A stretch of DNA of 64,000 bases from Streptomyces roseoviridis (GTDB lineage: Bacteria > Actinomycetota > Actinomycetes > Streptomycetales > Streptomycetaceae): NCBI RefSeq assembly GCF_039535235.1, contig NZ_BAAAWU010000001.1:1426001-1490000 (forward strand). The letters are read 5' to 3'. The position numbers were made by a program, and so were the translations under genes. The notes under the pieces are model-generated. The model saw only the letters and a list, made by a program, of their open reading frames with translations, ran no database searches and was not told where the DNA came from. This document shows positions 43,932 to 52,798 of this stretch, one piece after another (the first letter of the stretch is position 1; every line of letters starts with the position of its first letter).

Positions 43932-44831
43932 TCACACCGGCAGCTCGGCGCGGAACGCCGTCACCGCGCTCCCGCTGATCGAGACGAGGAGTCGCCCGTC
44001 GGCCGCCGTCTCGACGTCGACCCGGACGTGTCCGGGCCGTCCCATGGCCGCTCCCTGCCGTCCCGTGAAGCTCAGCCGGCCGTCCGGGGCGGGAACGAGT
44101 CCGTGCCGGAGCAGATACGCCCCGAGGGGGCCGTGGCCGTTTCCCGTCACGGGGTCCTCGGGGATGCCGATCGCGGGGGCGAACATCCGGGACCAGGTCA
44201 GCAGGTGCTCCTCGCCGGTGGCGCGGGTGAAGACGAAGAAGCCGTTCGTGTCGATCTCGCGGCTCAGGGCCACCAGGGCGGCCGGGTCCGGTCGCAGGGC
44301 GTCCACGACGGCGCGGTCGCGCAGCTCGACCAGGACCTTGGCGTGTCCGGTGGAGACGATCTGCACCGGGCCGCCGTCCGCGAGGTCTTCCGGGGAGGCT
44401 CCCAGGGCGCGCAGGAGCCTTCCGACCTGGGAGCCGTCCAGCTCGGGGCCGAAGAAGGCCGCGCCCTGCCGCATGCCGATCCGCACCCGGTCGCCCTCGC
44501 GGTGGATCCACACCGGCTGCAGCAGCCCCGTACCGGTCTTCTGGACCAGCGAGCCGGCGGGCAGTCCGTACTCGACGGCTCGGGCGAAGTGGGTGGCCAC
44601 GGTGGCGTGTCCGCAGGTCGGGACCTCCGTCGTGGGCGTGAAGAACCGTACCCGTACGTCGTGGTCGGTGCCGTCGGCGCCGAGGACGAAGGCCGTCTCG
44701 GAGTTGTTCAGCTCCCGGGCGACGGCGAGCATCTGCGCGTCGGTCAGGGCGTCGGCCGTCAGCACCACTCCGGCGGGATTGCCGCTGAAGGGCGTACGGG
44801 TGAACGCGTCGACCTGGTAGAGGACGCTCAC
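43932..44831 (-). CDS. PhzF-family isomerase/epimerase
   Basis: A 299-residue protein of the PhzF/diaminopimelate-epimerase fold. Typical segments are YQVDAFTRTPFSGNPAGVVL at the N-terminus, ELNNSETAFVL with the catalytic Glu (residue 45), PTTEVPTCGHATVATHF, and GIPEDPVTGNGHGPLGAYL. The substrate is unknown; an isomerisation of a small amino or keto acid is likely. The GTG start overlaps the aminopeptidase stop. It is the last gene of a three-gene operon. Confidence 0.88.
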   Translation of the reverse strand: MSVLYQVDAFTRTPFSGNPAGVVLTADALTDAQMLAVARELNNSETAFVLGADGTDHDVRVRFFTPTTEVPTCGHATVATHFARAVEYGLPAGSLVQKTGTGLLQPVWIHREGDRVRIGMRQGAAFFGPELDGSQVGRLLRALGASPEDLADGGPVQIVSTGHAKVLVELRDRAVVDALRPDPAALVALSREIDTNGFFVFTRATGEEHLLTWSRMFAPAIGIPEDPVTGNGHGPLGAYLLRHGLVPAPDGRLSFTGRQGAAMGRPGHVRVDVETAADGRLLVSISGSAVTAFRAELPV

Positions 44832-46534
44832 CGCCCCTCCGTTCCGCCGGCGGGCGCGGCGGTCGGCCCGGTACCGGCGGGGGCGGCCGGGGCGGCGCCC
44901 GGCGACGGCTGCCCGGGGCCGCCACCGGTGGCCGCGTTCTCGGCGAGCCGGACCAGGGTGCGCACCGCGCAGCCGGTGCCGCCGCTGGGCGTGTAGCCGT
45001 ACGGCGGGCCCTCGTTGAAGGCCGGTCCCGCGATGTCCAGGTGCGCCCAGGGGACGCCGGGGGGCACGAACTCCCGCAGGAACAGGCCGGCCACGAGCCC
45101 GCCGCCCATCCTCCCGCCGTAGTTGGCCAGGTCCGCGACCCGGGAGTCCAGGCCGGGGCGCAGTTCGGGGGGCAGGGGCATCGGCCAGGCCCGCTCGCCG
45201 GCCGCCCGGGCCGCGGCCAGCACCCGGTCGCGGCAGGCGTCGTCGCCCATCACCGCGAAGACGTGGTCGCCGAGGCCGAACCGGGTCGCGGCCGTCAGCG
45301 TGGCCACGTCCACGAGGACGTCCGGCTGTTCCTCGCCGGCCCGTACGAGGGCGTCGGCGAGGACCAGGCGTCCCTCGGCGTCGGTGTTGAGCACCTCGAC
45401 CGTTCGGCCCCCGTACATCCGCAGGACGTCCCCGGGGCGCAAGGCGGATCCGGACGGCATGTTCTCGGCCAGGGCGAGCCAGCCGGTGACGTTGACGGCG
45501 AGGCCGAGCCGGGCGACGGCCAGGACCGCGGCGAACACGGCCGCCGCGCCGGACATGTCCCGCTTCATGATCTCGTTGGCGCCGACGGGCTTGAGGGAGA
45601 TGCCGCCGGAGTCGTAGGTGATGCCCTTGCCGACGAAGGCGAGGGTCGTCGTCGCCCGCGGGTGGGTGTGGGCGATCCGCACCAGCCTCGGGGGCCGCAC
45701 CGACCCCTGGCCGACGCCGAGGATGCCGCCGTAGCCGCCCGCGGCGAGCGCGTCCTCGTCGAGGACCTGGACGGCCAGCCCTTGCTCCCGTCCGGCGGCG
45801 GCGACGAGGTCGGCGAAGGTCTCCGGATAGAGGTCGTTGGCGGGGGTGTTGACGAGGTCGCGGGCCCGGTTCAGTTCCTGCGCCAGCGCGCGGGCGCGCC
45901 GTACGGCGTCCTCCGCGGGGGCCTGGAGGTCCGGGGCCACGAGGATCGCCGCCTCACGGACGGGCTTCGTGCGACGGGTGGTGCGGTAGGCGGCGAAGTC
46001 GTAGGCCCCGAGCAGGACGCCCTGGGCCACCGCCTCCACGGCCTCGCCGGTCGCGGCCGGCAGCGCGAGGGCGATCCGGTCCGTGCCGGCCAGGGTGCGT
46101 GCGGCCACTCCGGCGGCCCGGCGCAGTGCCTCGGCGTCGTGGCCGGCACCGTCGTCGGGCGCGGGCCCGAGGCCGACCGCGAGGACCAGCCCGGCCCGGA
46201 CGCCGGCGGGCGCGGGCAGCCGGAGCGCCTCGCCCGGGGCTCCGGTCGCCCCGAAGGCGGCGAGGAGCCGGGGCAGGCTGTCGCCGAACGCCTCGCACCC
46301 CGCTCCCGTATCCGTCCCCGGCACGGGCACCGGCACCGGCCCGTGGGCGCCCTGGGCGACGCCGAGCACCAGCCAGTCGGCGGGCGCGGAGTCGGCGGAC
46401 CGGCCGGCCACCACCGTCACCGCCGTCGCTGTCGTCCATGGCCTCGCTGCCGTCACGGCCGTGGCTGTCGCTGCTGTCGGTGCCACCGTCGCTGTCACTG
46501 CTGTCACTTCTGTCACTGCTGTCACCGTGGTCAC
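44828..46534 (-). CDS. pepA: M17 leucyl aminopeptidase
   Basis: A 568-residue cytosolic aminopeptidase with two zinc ions. The catalytic domain has VGKGITYDSGGISLKP (metal-binding Lys/Asp), MKRDMSGAAAVFAA and the family signature NTDAEGRLVLADAL. The N-terminal macro-like domain is about 60-220. The start is set at the GTG that overlaps the EamA stop (GTGA); the first ~40 residues are a T/V/A-rich tract from tandem 9-bp repeats, so any of several GTGs could serve. The C-terminus has a Gly/Ala/Pro-rich tail. It sits between a drug/metabolite exporter and PhzF. Confidence 0.88.
   Translation of the reverse strand: MTTVTAVTEVTAVTATVAPTAATATAVTAARPWTTATAVTVVAGRSADSAPADWLVLGVAQGAHGPVPVPVPGTDTGAGCEAFGDSLPRLLAAFGATGAPGEALRLPAPAGVRAGLVLAVGLGPAPDDGAGHDAEALRRAAGVAARTLAGTDRIALALPAATGEAVEAVAQGVLLGAYDFAAYRTTRRTKPVREAAILVAPDLQAPAEDAVRRARALAQELNRARDLVNTPANDLYPETFADLVAAAGREQGLAVQVLDEDALAAGGYGGILGVGQGSVRPPRLVRIAHTHPRATTTLAFVGKGITYDSGGISLKPVGANEIMKRDMSGAAAVFAAVLAVARLGLAVNVTGWLALAENMPSGSALRPGDVLRMYGGRTVEVLNTDAEGRLVLADALVRAGEEQPDVLVDVATLTAATRFGLGDHVFAVMGDDACRDRVLAAARAAGERAWPMPLPPELRPGLDSRVADLANYGGRMGGGLVAGLFLREFVPPGVPWAHLDIAGPAFNEGPPYGYTPSGGTGCAVRTLVRLAENAATGGGPGQPSPGAAPAAPAGTGPTAAPAGGTEGR
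46481..46534. repeat. 9-bp tandem repeat at the start of pepA
   Basis: Read on the minus strand, units of GTGACAGCA / GTGACAGAA / GTGACCACG repeat about six times. Each places GTG in the pepA frame and TGA in the frame of the upstream gene, so each copy is a potential GTGA restart site. Confidence 0.75.
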
Positions 46535-47463
46535 TGTCGTACGTCTTGTTCCTGTCGAGGGAGGGGGCGGGAGAGGCCGAGGGGGGTCGACCGGCGGGTC
46601 AGGGCGACTCCGGCCAGGACGACCACCATTCCCAGGGCGATCCGGAGGCTGAAGTCCTCGTGGAGGACGACGACGCCCAGGGCGACCGAGACCACCGGCA
46701 GCAGGTAGCCGACGGCCGCGGTGTTGGTGGCGCCTTCGGCCGCGATGTTCCGGTAGGTGAGGTGGAAGGTGACGCCGGTGGCGACGACGCCGAGGACCAC
46801 CGTGGCGATCAGCTGCCGCGGGGTGATCTCGACCGGGGTCAGGCCGCCCGCCACCAGGGTCGGCGCGGTGAGCGCGGTCGCCGCGACGAGCTGCGCCGCG
46901 GACAGCGCGATGGTCGGGATGCCCCTGCCGGCCAGGTGGCGGCTCATGAAGAGGAAGCCGACCGCGTAGCCGGCCGCCGCGCCGACGATGGCGAGGGCTC
47001 CCCAGCCGCCCGACTCCCGGGCCTGCCACGGCGCGAAGATCAGCACCACTCCGGCGAAGCCGAGCAGCAGTCCGGCCACCCGCGCCGGCCGCAGGCCGCC
47101 TTCGGTGCCGACGACCGCGCCGAGCAGCAGGGACCACAGGGGGGTCGTGGCGTTCAGGACGCCCGCGACACCCGAGTCGACGCTCTGCTGTCCGAAGCTG
47201 AACAGGGCGAACGGCAGGGCGTTGCAGAAGAAGGCGGCCACGAACACCCGGCCCCAGACCGCCGGGCCGCGGGGCAGCCGTCGGCCGGAGAGCAGACAGA
47301 CGGCCAGCAGGGTGACCGCCCCGAGCAGGCACCGGGCGAACGTCACCTGGACCGGGGCCAGCGCCTCCAGGGCCATCTCGATCCACAGGAACGTCGATCC
47401 CCAGAGCAGCGCGAGCACGGCGATCCGCGCCCACGCCCGGCCCTTGTCCCACACACCGTTCAC
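46531..47463 (-). CDS. EamA/DMT-family exporter
   Basis: A 310-residue membrane protein with ten hydrophobic helices in two EamA repeats. Examples are LALLWGSTFLWIEMALEALAP, LLLGFAGVVLIFAPW and VGYLLPVVSVALGVVVLHE. It probably exports amino acids or other metabolites. The GTG at 47463 has GGGAG 6 nt upstream, better than the TTG 57 nt further up. It heads the operon EamA-pepA-PhzF and is divergent from a LysR regulator. Confidence 0.87.
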   Translation of the reverse strand: MNGVWDKGRAWARIAVLALLWGSTFLWIEMALEALAPVQVTFARCLLGAVTLLAVCLLSGRRLPRGPAVWGRVFVAAFFCNALPFALFSFGQQSVDSGVAGVLNATTPLWSLLLGAVVGTEGGLRPARVAGLLLGFAGVVLIFAPWQARESGGWGALAIVGAAAGYAVGFLFMSRHLAGRGIPTIALSAAQLVAATALTAPTLVAGGLTPVEITPRQLIATVVLGVVATGVTFHLTYRNIAAEGATNTAAVGYLLPVVSVALGVVVLHEDFSLRIALGMVVVLAGVALTRRSTPLGLSRPLPRQEQDVRQ

Positions 47464-47525
47464 CGTCGCCTCCCGTTTCGGTCCGGGACGAACGCTGCCG
47501 CACTCGTCCTGGAAGGACAAGAAAA

Positions 47526-47538
47526 AGGTTCTGCACCT
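47526..47538. promoter_or_regulatory. Inverted repeat in the LysR/EamA divergent promoter
   Basis: AGGT-TCTGC-ACCT is a 4-5-4 inverted repeat, a short version of the dyads bound by LysR-type regulators, centred 31 nt before the regulator start. TAAGCT (47543-47548) is a plausible -10 for the regulator, with its ATG only 7 nt further, so that mRNA may be leaderless. Confidence 0.45.
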
Positions 47539-47555
47539 CCTTTAAGCTCTGCTAC

Positions 47556-48467
47556 ATGATCGATGTGAGACGCATGCAGGTGCTGCGCGCCGTGATCACC
47601 AGCGGCTCGGTGACGGCCGCGGCCACCCACCTCGGCTACACCCCCTCCGCCGTCAGCCAGCAGATCTCGGCCCTGGAGAAGGAGACGGGGATCGCGCTGC
47701 TCGAACGGGTCGGCCGGGGAGTGCGGCCCACGGCGGCCGGCATGCTGCTCACCCGGTACGCGGCCGTCGTCAGCGAGCACCTCGCCGAGGCGGAGACCGC
47801 GCTGGCCGATCTGCGCGCCGGCCGCGAGGGACGGCTGACGCTGCGCTACTTCGCCTCCGTCGGGCCGACCCTGCTGGCTCCGGCCCTGGCCCGGGTGCGC
47901 CGTGAGCACCCGGCGGTGGCGATCGACCCGAGGCTGGCCGATCCGGACGAGGCCCTTGCGGAGGTGTACCGGGGCGACGCCGACCTGGCCGTCGTCGTAC
48001 GGCCGCCGGACGACGCCCTCCGGCACGGCGTCAGGGTCGTGCACCTGCTCGACGACCCGTACCGTGCGGTGCTGCCCACCGGACATCCGCTCGCCGCCCG
48101 GCGCGTCCTCGACCTCACCGATCTGGCCGGCGAGCCCTGGGTGGGCAGCGAACCCCCCGGTCCCTGCCTCACGGCGATCACCGACGCCTGCGCGGCCGCG
48201 GGCTTCAGCCCGGACTTCACGGCCACGTCGGAGGACTACGCCACCGCCCAGGGCTTCGTCGCCGCCGGCCTCGGCATCAGTCTCATCCCGCGGCTCGGAC
48301 TGAGCGCCCGCACTCCGGGCGTCGTGGTCCGCCGCGTCCGGCGCCCCGAGCCGGTCAGGGCGATCCACGCCGTGATCCGGGCCGGCTCCCTGGAGCAGCC
48401 CGTCCTGCGCACCCTGCTGGGCGCGCTGCGGGAGGCGGCCGGGGCGGGCGGAGCGGCGAGGGGCTGA
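47556..48467 (+). CDS. LysR-family transcriptional regulator
   Basis: A 303-residue LysR regulator. The winged HTH at about 1-60 has VRRMQVLRAVITSGSVTAAATHLGYTPSAVSQQISALEKE; a PBP2-like effector domain spans about 88-295. It is divergent from the EamA-pepA-PhzF operon, the normal arrangement for a LysR protein and its target. The effector is unknown but could be the substrate of that operon. Confidence 0.9.
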   Translation: MIDVRRMQVLRAVITSGSVTAAATHLGYTPSAVSQQISALEKETGIALLERVGRGVRPTAAGMLLTRYAAVVSEHLAEAETALADLRAGREGRLTLRYFASVGPTLLAPALARVRREHPAVAIDPRLADPDEALAEVYRGDADLAVVVRPPDDALRHGVRVVHLLDDPYRAVLPTGHPLAARRVLDLTDLAGEPWVGSEPPGPCLTAITDACAAAGFSPDFTATSEDYATAQGFVAAGLGISLIPRLGLSARTPGVVVRRVRRPEPVRAIHAVIRAGSLEQPVLRTLLGALREAAGAGGAARG

Positions 48468-48563
48468 GGGGGGCGCGGGACCGGCGTCGTAGGTCTCGGT
48501 GCGGACCGGGACCGGGACTTCGGTCGGTTACGCCGGGCCGGTGCGCCTGCCTACCGTCGCCCC

Positions 48564-49595
48564 ATGGACACCGCAGGCACGGACACGGATCCCACCGGCA
48601 CCCTCGACGAGGCCCTCCAGCGGCTGCACGCCGCCGGACCCGAGCGGCTCGGGCGGCTCACCAACCACGCGCCGATGGCCGTCGAGGCCCTCGCCGCGCA
48701 CGGGCAGGCGCGGGCGGTGCACCGCTGGCTCGACCGGTACGCGCCGAAGCTGGAGGAGTTCCCGGCCGGGGTCGCTCCGGTCACGGCCGCGAACTGGCGC
48801 ACGGCGCTCGGGGATCCGCGCCGGGCCGCCGACTGGATCGCCCACTTCGGGCGCGAACTCGCCGAACGGCCCTGGCGGGACGTGCTCGCCCAGTGGTGGC
48901 CGCGGCTGCTGCCGGGGATGTACGGGGGCTCCACCCACCCGGTGATCCGCGTGGGGCACGCGGTGCGCACCCTGCTGGCCGGCGAGCCCACCGCGCCGCG
49001 CCTGACCGAGCTGGCCCACGGCCTCGGCTACTGGGCCGCCCGCCACCGCCCGGTCGCGGACCTCACCCCGCTGCCCGGTGCCGACAGCGCGGCCGACGCC
49101 CTCGACGCGGTGCCGCGCATCGACGGGCAGGACGGCGGCTTCCCCGCCCGCCTCGGCCGCGTGAGCCGCCTGCCGGTGTGGGCGGCCTCGGTCGACGACC
49201 CCGACACGGCGCGCCGGCGCCTGGCCGAACTCGTCCGGGCGGCCACCCACCGTTACGCCACCCACGGTCACGGCGAGGAGACCATGCTGGTCCACGCGGC
49301 CACGGCCCCCAACGCCGTGCTGCGCGCCCTGCCCGCGCTCCCCCGCGCCCTGTGGGTGCCCAGCCTGCGGGCCGCGTGGACGGCGTCCGCGGCGGTGACC
49401 GCGATGTACGCACCGGCGACCGGGATCGAGCCGGCGCCGCCGGGATCCCTCACCGCCGAGGAGGTCTTCGCCCGCGCCCTGGCCCACGGCGACGAGCACG
49501 TCATCAAGCTGACCGACACGGCCCTGGACGTCGGCGACGAACGGTCCCTGGCGGCGGCGCTGCGAGCGGTCGAACTGAGCACCCCGCTCGGCTGA
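48564..49595 (+). CDS. Questin oxidase family protein (DUF4243-like)
   Basis: A 343-residue helical protein whose pattern resembles the questin oxidase/DUF4243 family. Segments include EALQRLHAAGPERLGRLTNHAPMAVEAL, WWPRLLPGMYGGSTHPVIRVGHAVR and HGHGEETMLVHAATAPNAVLRAL. Relatives oxidatively open aromatic ketones in fungi; the bacterial role is unknown. TACCGT (48552-48557) ends 6 nt before the ATG, so a leaderless start is likely. It has no obvious operon partner. Confidence 0.7.
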   Translation: MDTAGTDTDPTGTLDEALQRLHAAGPERLGRLTNHAPMAVEALAAHGQARAVHRWLDRYAPKLEEFPAGVAPVTAANWRTALGDPRRAADWIAHFGRELAERPWRDVLAQWWPRLLPGMYGGSTHPVIRVGHAVRTLLAGEPTAPRLTELAHGLGYWAARHRPVADLTPLPGADSAADALDAVPRIDGQDGGFPARLGRVSRLPVWAASVDDPDTARRRLAELVRAATHRYATHGHGEETMLVHAATAPNAVLRALPALPRALWVPSLRAAWTASAAVTAMYAPATGIEPAPPGSLTAEEVFARALAHGDEHVIKLTDTALDVGDERSLAAALRAVELSTPLG

Positions 49596-49602
49596 CGCGC
49601 CG

Positions 49603-50385
49603 TCAACTCCCCTTGCGGCTCAGGGAGCCGAGGACGCGCAGGTGCGGACGGTCACCGGCGTCGGGGTGGGTGACCTCGACGCGTACGCCGTACACCTCGG
49701 CGACGCGTTCGGCGGTGAGCACCTCGCGCGGCGTACCGGCGGCCGTCACCCGGCCGCCGCGCAGGACCACGAGCCGGTCGCAGTAGGCGGCGGCCAGGTT
49801 GAGGTCGTGCAGGGCGACGATCGTGGTGACGCCGAGGCCGGTGACGAGGTCGAGCAGGTCCAGCTGGTGCTGGATGTCGAGGTGGTTGGTGGGCTCGTCG
49901 AGGAGCAGCTCGCGGGGCTCCTGGGCGAGGGCGCGGGCGATCTGGACGCGCTGGCGTTCGCCGCCGGACAGGGTGTGCCAGGGCTGCGCGGCCCGGTCCG
50001 TCAGGCCGGTGCGGCGCAGGGCGTCGCCGACCGCGCGCTCGTCGGCGGCCGACGGGGCGGACCAGGCGCGACGGTGCGGGATGCGCCCGAGGCGCACGAC
50101 GTCGGCGACGGTCAGCTCGACGAGCGTGTCGGCCTGTTGTTCCACGACGGCGACGCGGCGGGCCACCTCGCGGCGGCGCAGCTCCGGCAGCGGCCGGCCG
50201 TCGAGGGTGACGACGCCGGAGGCGGGGGCGAGGACTCCGCTGAGGAGCCGCAGCAGGGTGGACTTGCCGGAGCCGTTGGGGCCGAGGAGGCCGGTGACGC
50301 CGCCGGGCGCGGGCGTGACGGTGACCCCGTCGAGGATCAGGCGGCCGCCGGCGGTGCGGGTGACGCGTTCCGCGCGCAGGGTCAT
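49603..50385 (-). CDS. btuD: Cobalamin ABC importer ATPase
   Basis: A 260-residue ATPase of the FecE/BtuD class. Motifs are LLGPNGSGKSTLLRLLSGVL (Walker A), VVEQQADTLVEL (Q-loop), LSGGERQRVQIARALAQ (signature) and LLLDEPTNHLDIQHQ (Walker B). It overlaps the permease stop by ATGA and is the last gene of the riboswitch-controlled operon. Confidence 0.9.
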   Translation of the reverse strand: MTLRAERVTRTAGGRLILDGVTVTPAPGGVTGLLGPNGSGKSTLLRLLSGVLAPASGVVTLDGRPLPELRRREVARRVAVVEQQADTLVELTVADVVRLGRIPHRRAWSAPSAADERAVGDALRRTGLTDRAAQPWHTLSGGERQRVQIARALAQEPRELLLDEPTNHLDIQHQLDLLDLVTGLGVTTIVALHDLNLAAAYCDRLVVLRGGRVTAAGTPREVLTAERVAEVYGVRVEVTHPDAGDRPHLRVLGSLSRKGS

Positions 50386-51413
50386 CGGTGGGTGCTCCTG
50401 CTCCGGTACAGGACGAGGACGAAGGCGGGGACGCCGACGAGGGAGGTGACGACGCCGACCGGTACCTCCTGGGGTTCGAGGACGGTACGGGCGAGGGTGT
50501 CGACCCAGACGAGGAACACCGCCCCGCCGAGGGCCGCCGCCGGCAGCACCCGGCCGTGGCCGGAGCCGACCAGGGCGCGGGCGGCGTGCGGCACGACGAG
50601 GCCGACGAAGCCGATGGCGCCCGCGGAGCTGACGAGGGCCGCGGTGAGCAGGGCGGTCGCGGTCAGCAGCACGAGCCGGGTCCGGGCGACGCGCACGCCG
50701 AGGGTGGCGGCGGCGTCCTGGCCGAAGGCGAAGGCGTCGAGGGTACGGGCGTGGGCGAGGCAGACGGCCAGGGTGAGCGCGAGGACGGCGAGGCACAGCC
50801 ACACGTCGGTCCAGCCGGCGCCGCTGAGCGAGCCGAGCAGCCAGAACAGGACGCCCCGGGTGGTCTCGGCGTCGGCGGAGGTGACGACGACGAAGGAGGT
50901 GAGCGCCGAGAACAGCTGCATGGCGGCGACGCCGGACAGCACGACCCGGTCGGTGGTGCCGCCGAGCACGTGGCTGAGCAGCAGCATCGCGGCGAAGGAG
51001 CAGACGGCGCCGGCGAACGCGCCGGCGGAGACGGAGACGGCTCCGCCGCCGGCGCCGAGGACGACGACCGCGACGGCGCCGGTCGAGGCTCCGGAGGAGA
51101 CGCCGAGGACGAAGGGGTCGGCGAGCGGGTTGCGCAGCAGCGACTGCATCACCGCTCCGCAGAGCGCGAGCCCGGCCCCGCACACGGCGGCGAGCAGTGT
51201 GCGGGGCAGCCGCAGGTTCCAGACGATGCCCTCGCGGATGGGGCCGAGTCCGGAGGGGGCGCCGCCGAGGTGGGCGGAGACGGCGGACCAGACGTCGGTG
51301 ACGCCGATGTGGGCCGGACCGATGGTGACGGCGACGGCGAGGGAAAGCAGGAGGACGGCGCAGCCGGCGGCGGCGCGCAGCAGCGTGCCGGCCCGGGCGG
51401 TCGCGCCGGTCAC
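50382..51413 (-). CDS. btuC: Cobalamin ABC importer permease
   Basis: A 343-residue FecCD/BtuC-type permease with about ten helices. The signatures are LRLPRTLLAAVCGAGLALCG, LRNPLADPFVLGVSSGAS and GAIGFVGLVVPHAARAL. The GTG start overlaps the binding-protein stop. A single permease gene implies a homodimer, unlike the two-permease importer at 32-34 kb. Confidence 0.9.
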   Translation of the reverse strand: MTGATARAGTLLRAAAGCAVLLLSLAVAVTIGPAHIGVTDVWSAVSAHLGGAPSGLGPIREGIVWNLRLPRTLLAAVCGAGLALCGAVMQSLLRNPLADPFVLGVSSGASTGAVAVVVLGAGGGAVSVSAGAFAGAVCSFAAMLLLSHVLGGTTDRVVLSGVAAMQLFSALTSFVVVTSADAETTRGVLFWLLGSLSGAGWTDVWLCLAVLALTLAVCLAHARTLDAFAFGQDAAATLGVRVARTRLVLLTATALLTAALVSSAGAIGFVGLVVPHAARALVGSGHGRVLPAAALGGAVFLVWVDTLARTVLEPQEVPVGVVTSLVGVPAFVLVLYRSRSTHR

Positions 51414-52474
51414 TTCGCGGGGCCGGCGGCGCGCAGGGCCGCGGCGACCTGCTCGATGCCCTCGACCGTGCGGATGGTGGGGTTCATGGCCTGGCCGCTG
51501 AGGAGCACGTACCTCTTGTTCCGTACGGCGTCCATCTTCCGGGTGACGGGGTCGGACTCCAGGAACTCGATCTTCTTGGCGGCGCTCTCGCCGGACTGTG
51601 CCTTGCGGGTGAGGTCGCCGATCACCAGGAGGTCGGGGTTGCGGTCGGCGACGGTCTCCCAGCCGATCTGGGGCCATTCCTCGGTGGTGTCGTCGAAGAC
51701 GTTCCGGGTGCCGGTCTCCCGGGTGATGACGCCGGGAGCTCCGCAGCAGCCGGCCATGTACGGCGAGCGGGCGTCGGAGAACCAGTAGAGGACGCGGACG
51801 TCCGCGGCGCGCAGGCCGGTGGTGGCCTTGGCCACGCGGCCCTTCAGCTCGGCGACGAGCCGCTCGCCGCGGTCCTCGACGCCGAACAGCCGGGCGAGGT
51901 CGCGCACTTCTCCGTAGACGGTCTCCATGGTGAGCGGCGTGGTCCGCTTCCCGTCGCCGCCGCCGGAGTTGTCCTTGCCGACGCAGTCGGCCGGGGACAG
52001 GTAGGTGGGGACGCCGAGCTGCTCGAACTGTTCGCGGGTGGCGACGCCGCCCTTGCCGAGGGTGGAGGCGAAGGAGGCGGCGACGAAGTCGGGTTCGGTG
52101 TCGAGGACCTTCTCGAAGGACGGGTTGTTCTCGGCGAGGCGGGGCACGGCGGCGGCGGGCTTCTCCAGCCCCTTCATGACCGGGTCGGTCCAGGTGGCGG
52201 TGCCCACCATGCGGTCGGCGAGGCCGAGCGCCAGCATGATCTCGGTGGTGCCCTGGTTGAGCGAGACGGCCCGCCGGGGGCCGCCGGGCGGGACCTGGAC
52301 CGTCCGGCCGCAGTTCTTCAGGGACGTCGCGGACGCGGCGGCCTTGGAGCCGTTCTTTCCGCCGGCGGTCGTGGTGGGCGCGGTGCCGCAGGCGGTGAGG
52401 AGCAGCACCCCGCAGAGCAGCAGGGCCGCGGGACGGGCGGAAGGGTGCGGGGGCGCGGGACGGTGCAGGGGCAC
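51410..52474 (-). CDS. btuF: Cobalamin-binding lipoprotein of the ABC importer
   Basis: A 354-residue class III binding protein. The lipoprotein signal ends at lipobox LTAC (Cys29). Lobes are linked by a long helix; landmarks are PRRAVSLNQGTTEIMLALGLADRMVG and DTEPDFVAASFAS. Extra cysteines include the CC pair in YMAGCCGAPG. The GTG at 52474 follows AGGATG. The upstream cobalamin riboswitch identifies the ligand class better than the protein itself. Confidence 0.88.
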   Translation of the reverse strand: MPLHRPAPPHPSARPAALLLCGVLLLTACGTAPTTTAGGKNGSKAAASATSLKNCGRTVQVPPGGPRRAVSLNQGTTEIMLALGLADRMVGTATWTDPVMKGLEKPAAAVPRLAENNPSFEKVLDTEPDFVAASFASTLGKGGVATREQFEQLGVPTYLSPADCVGKDNSGGGDGKRTTPLTMETVYGEVRDLARLFGVEDRGERLVAELKGRVAKATTGLRAADVRVLYWFSDARSPYMAGCCGAPGVITRETGTRNVFDDTTEEWPQIGWETVADRNPDLLVIGDLTRKAQSGESAAKKIEFLESDPVTRKMDAVRNKRYVLLSGQAMNPTIRTVEGIEQVAAALRAAGPAK

Positions 52475-52519
52475 GGCTCATCCTGGTGGTCGGGGGCCCT
52501 GTGCGCGAGGCCCGGTCCG

Positions 52520-52672
52520 TACGGTCCGCCAGCAGGTCTTCGGACTCGGGTTCGCTCGGCCGGGGCGCCTTCCCGGGCCGTTCCGCGGCCCAGTGGCGTC
52601 GTGCCCCGCCCGTCCCCCTCACCGCTGCGCGTCAGTTCCGGATTCGCACCGGATTCCCTGACCACCGTGCGT
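52520..52672 (-). ncRNA. Cobalamin riboswitch
   Basis: On the minus strand the conserved elements occur in order: GGGAATCCGGTGCGAATCCGG (52657-52637), CGCAGCGGTGA, GCCACTGG (52597-52590) and the B12-box AGTCCGAAGACCTGC (52546-52532). It lies 45-200 nt upstream of btuF and should shut the operon when cobalamin is plentiful. A hairpin CGTGCGT-C-ACGCACG (52666-52680) lies at its 5' edge. Confidence 0.95.
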
Positions 52673-52798
52673 CACGCACGGGAGTTCGACTGGCTACGGC
52701 AAGCTACCACAGCCCAAGATCGCTCCACGGGCGTCCCGCGGCCGGCCCGTGTGCATAGGGGGTCCGGATCGGGGCACGTGCTGGACGGAGGTGCCGCC

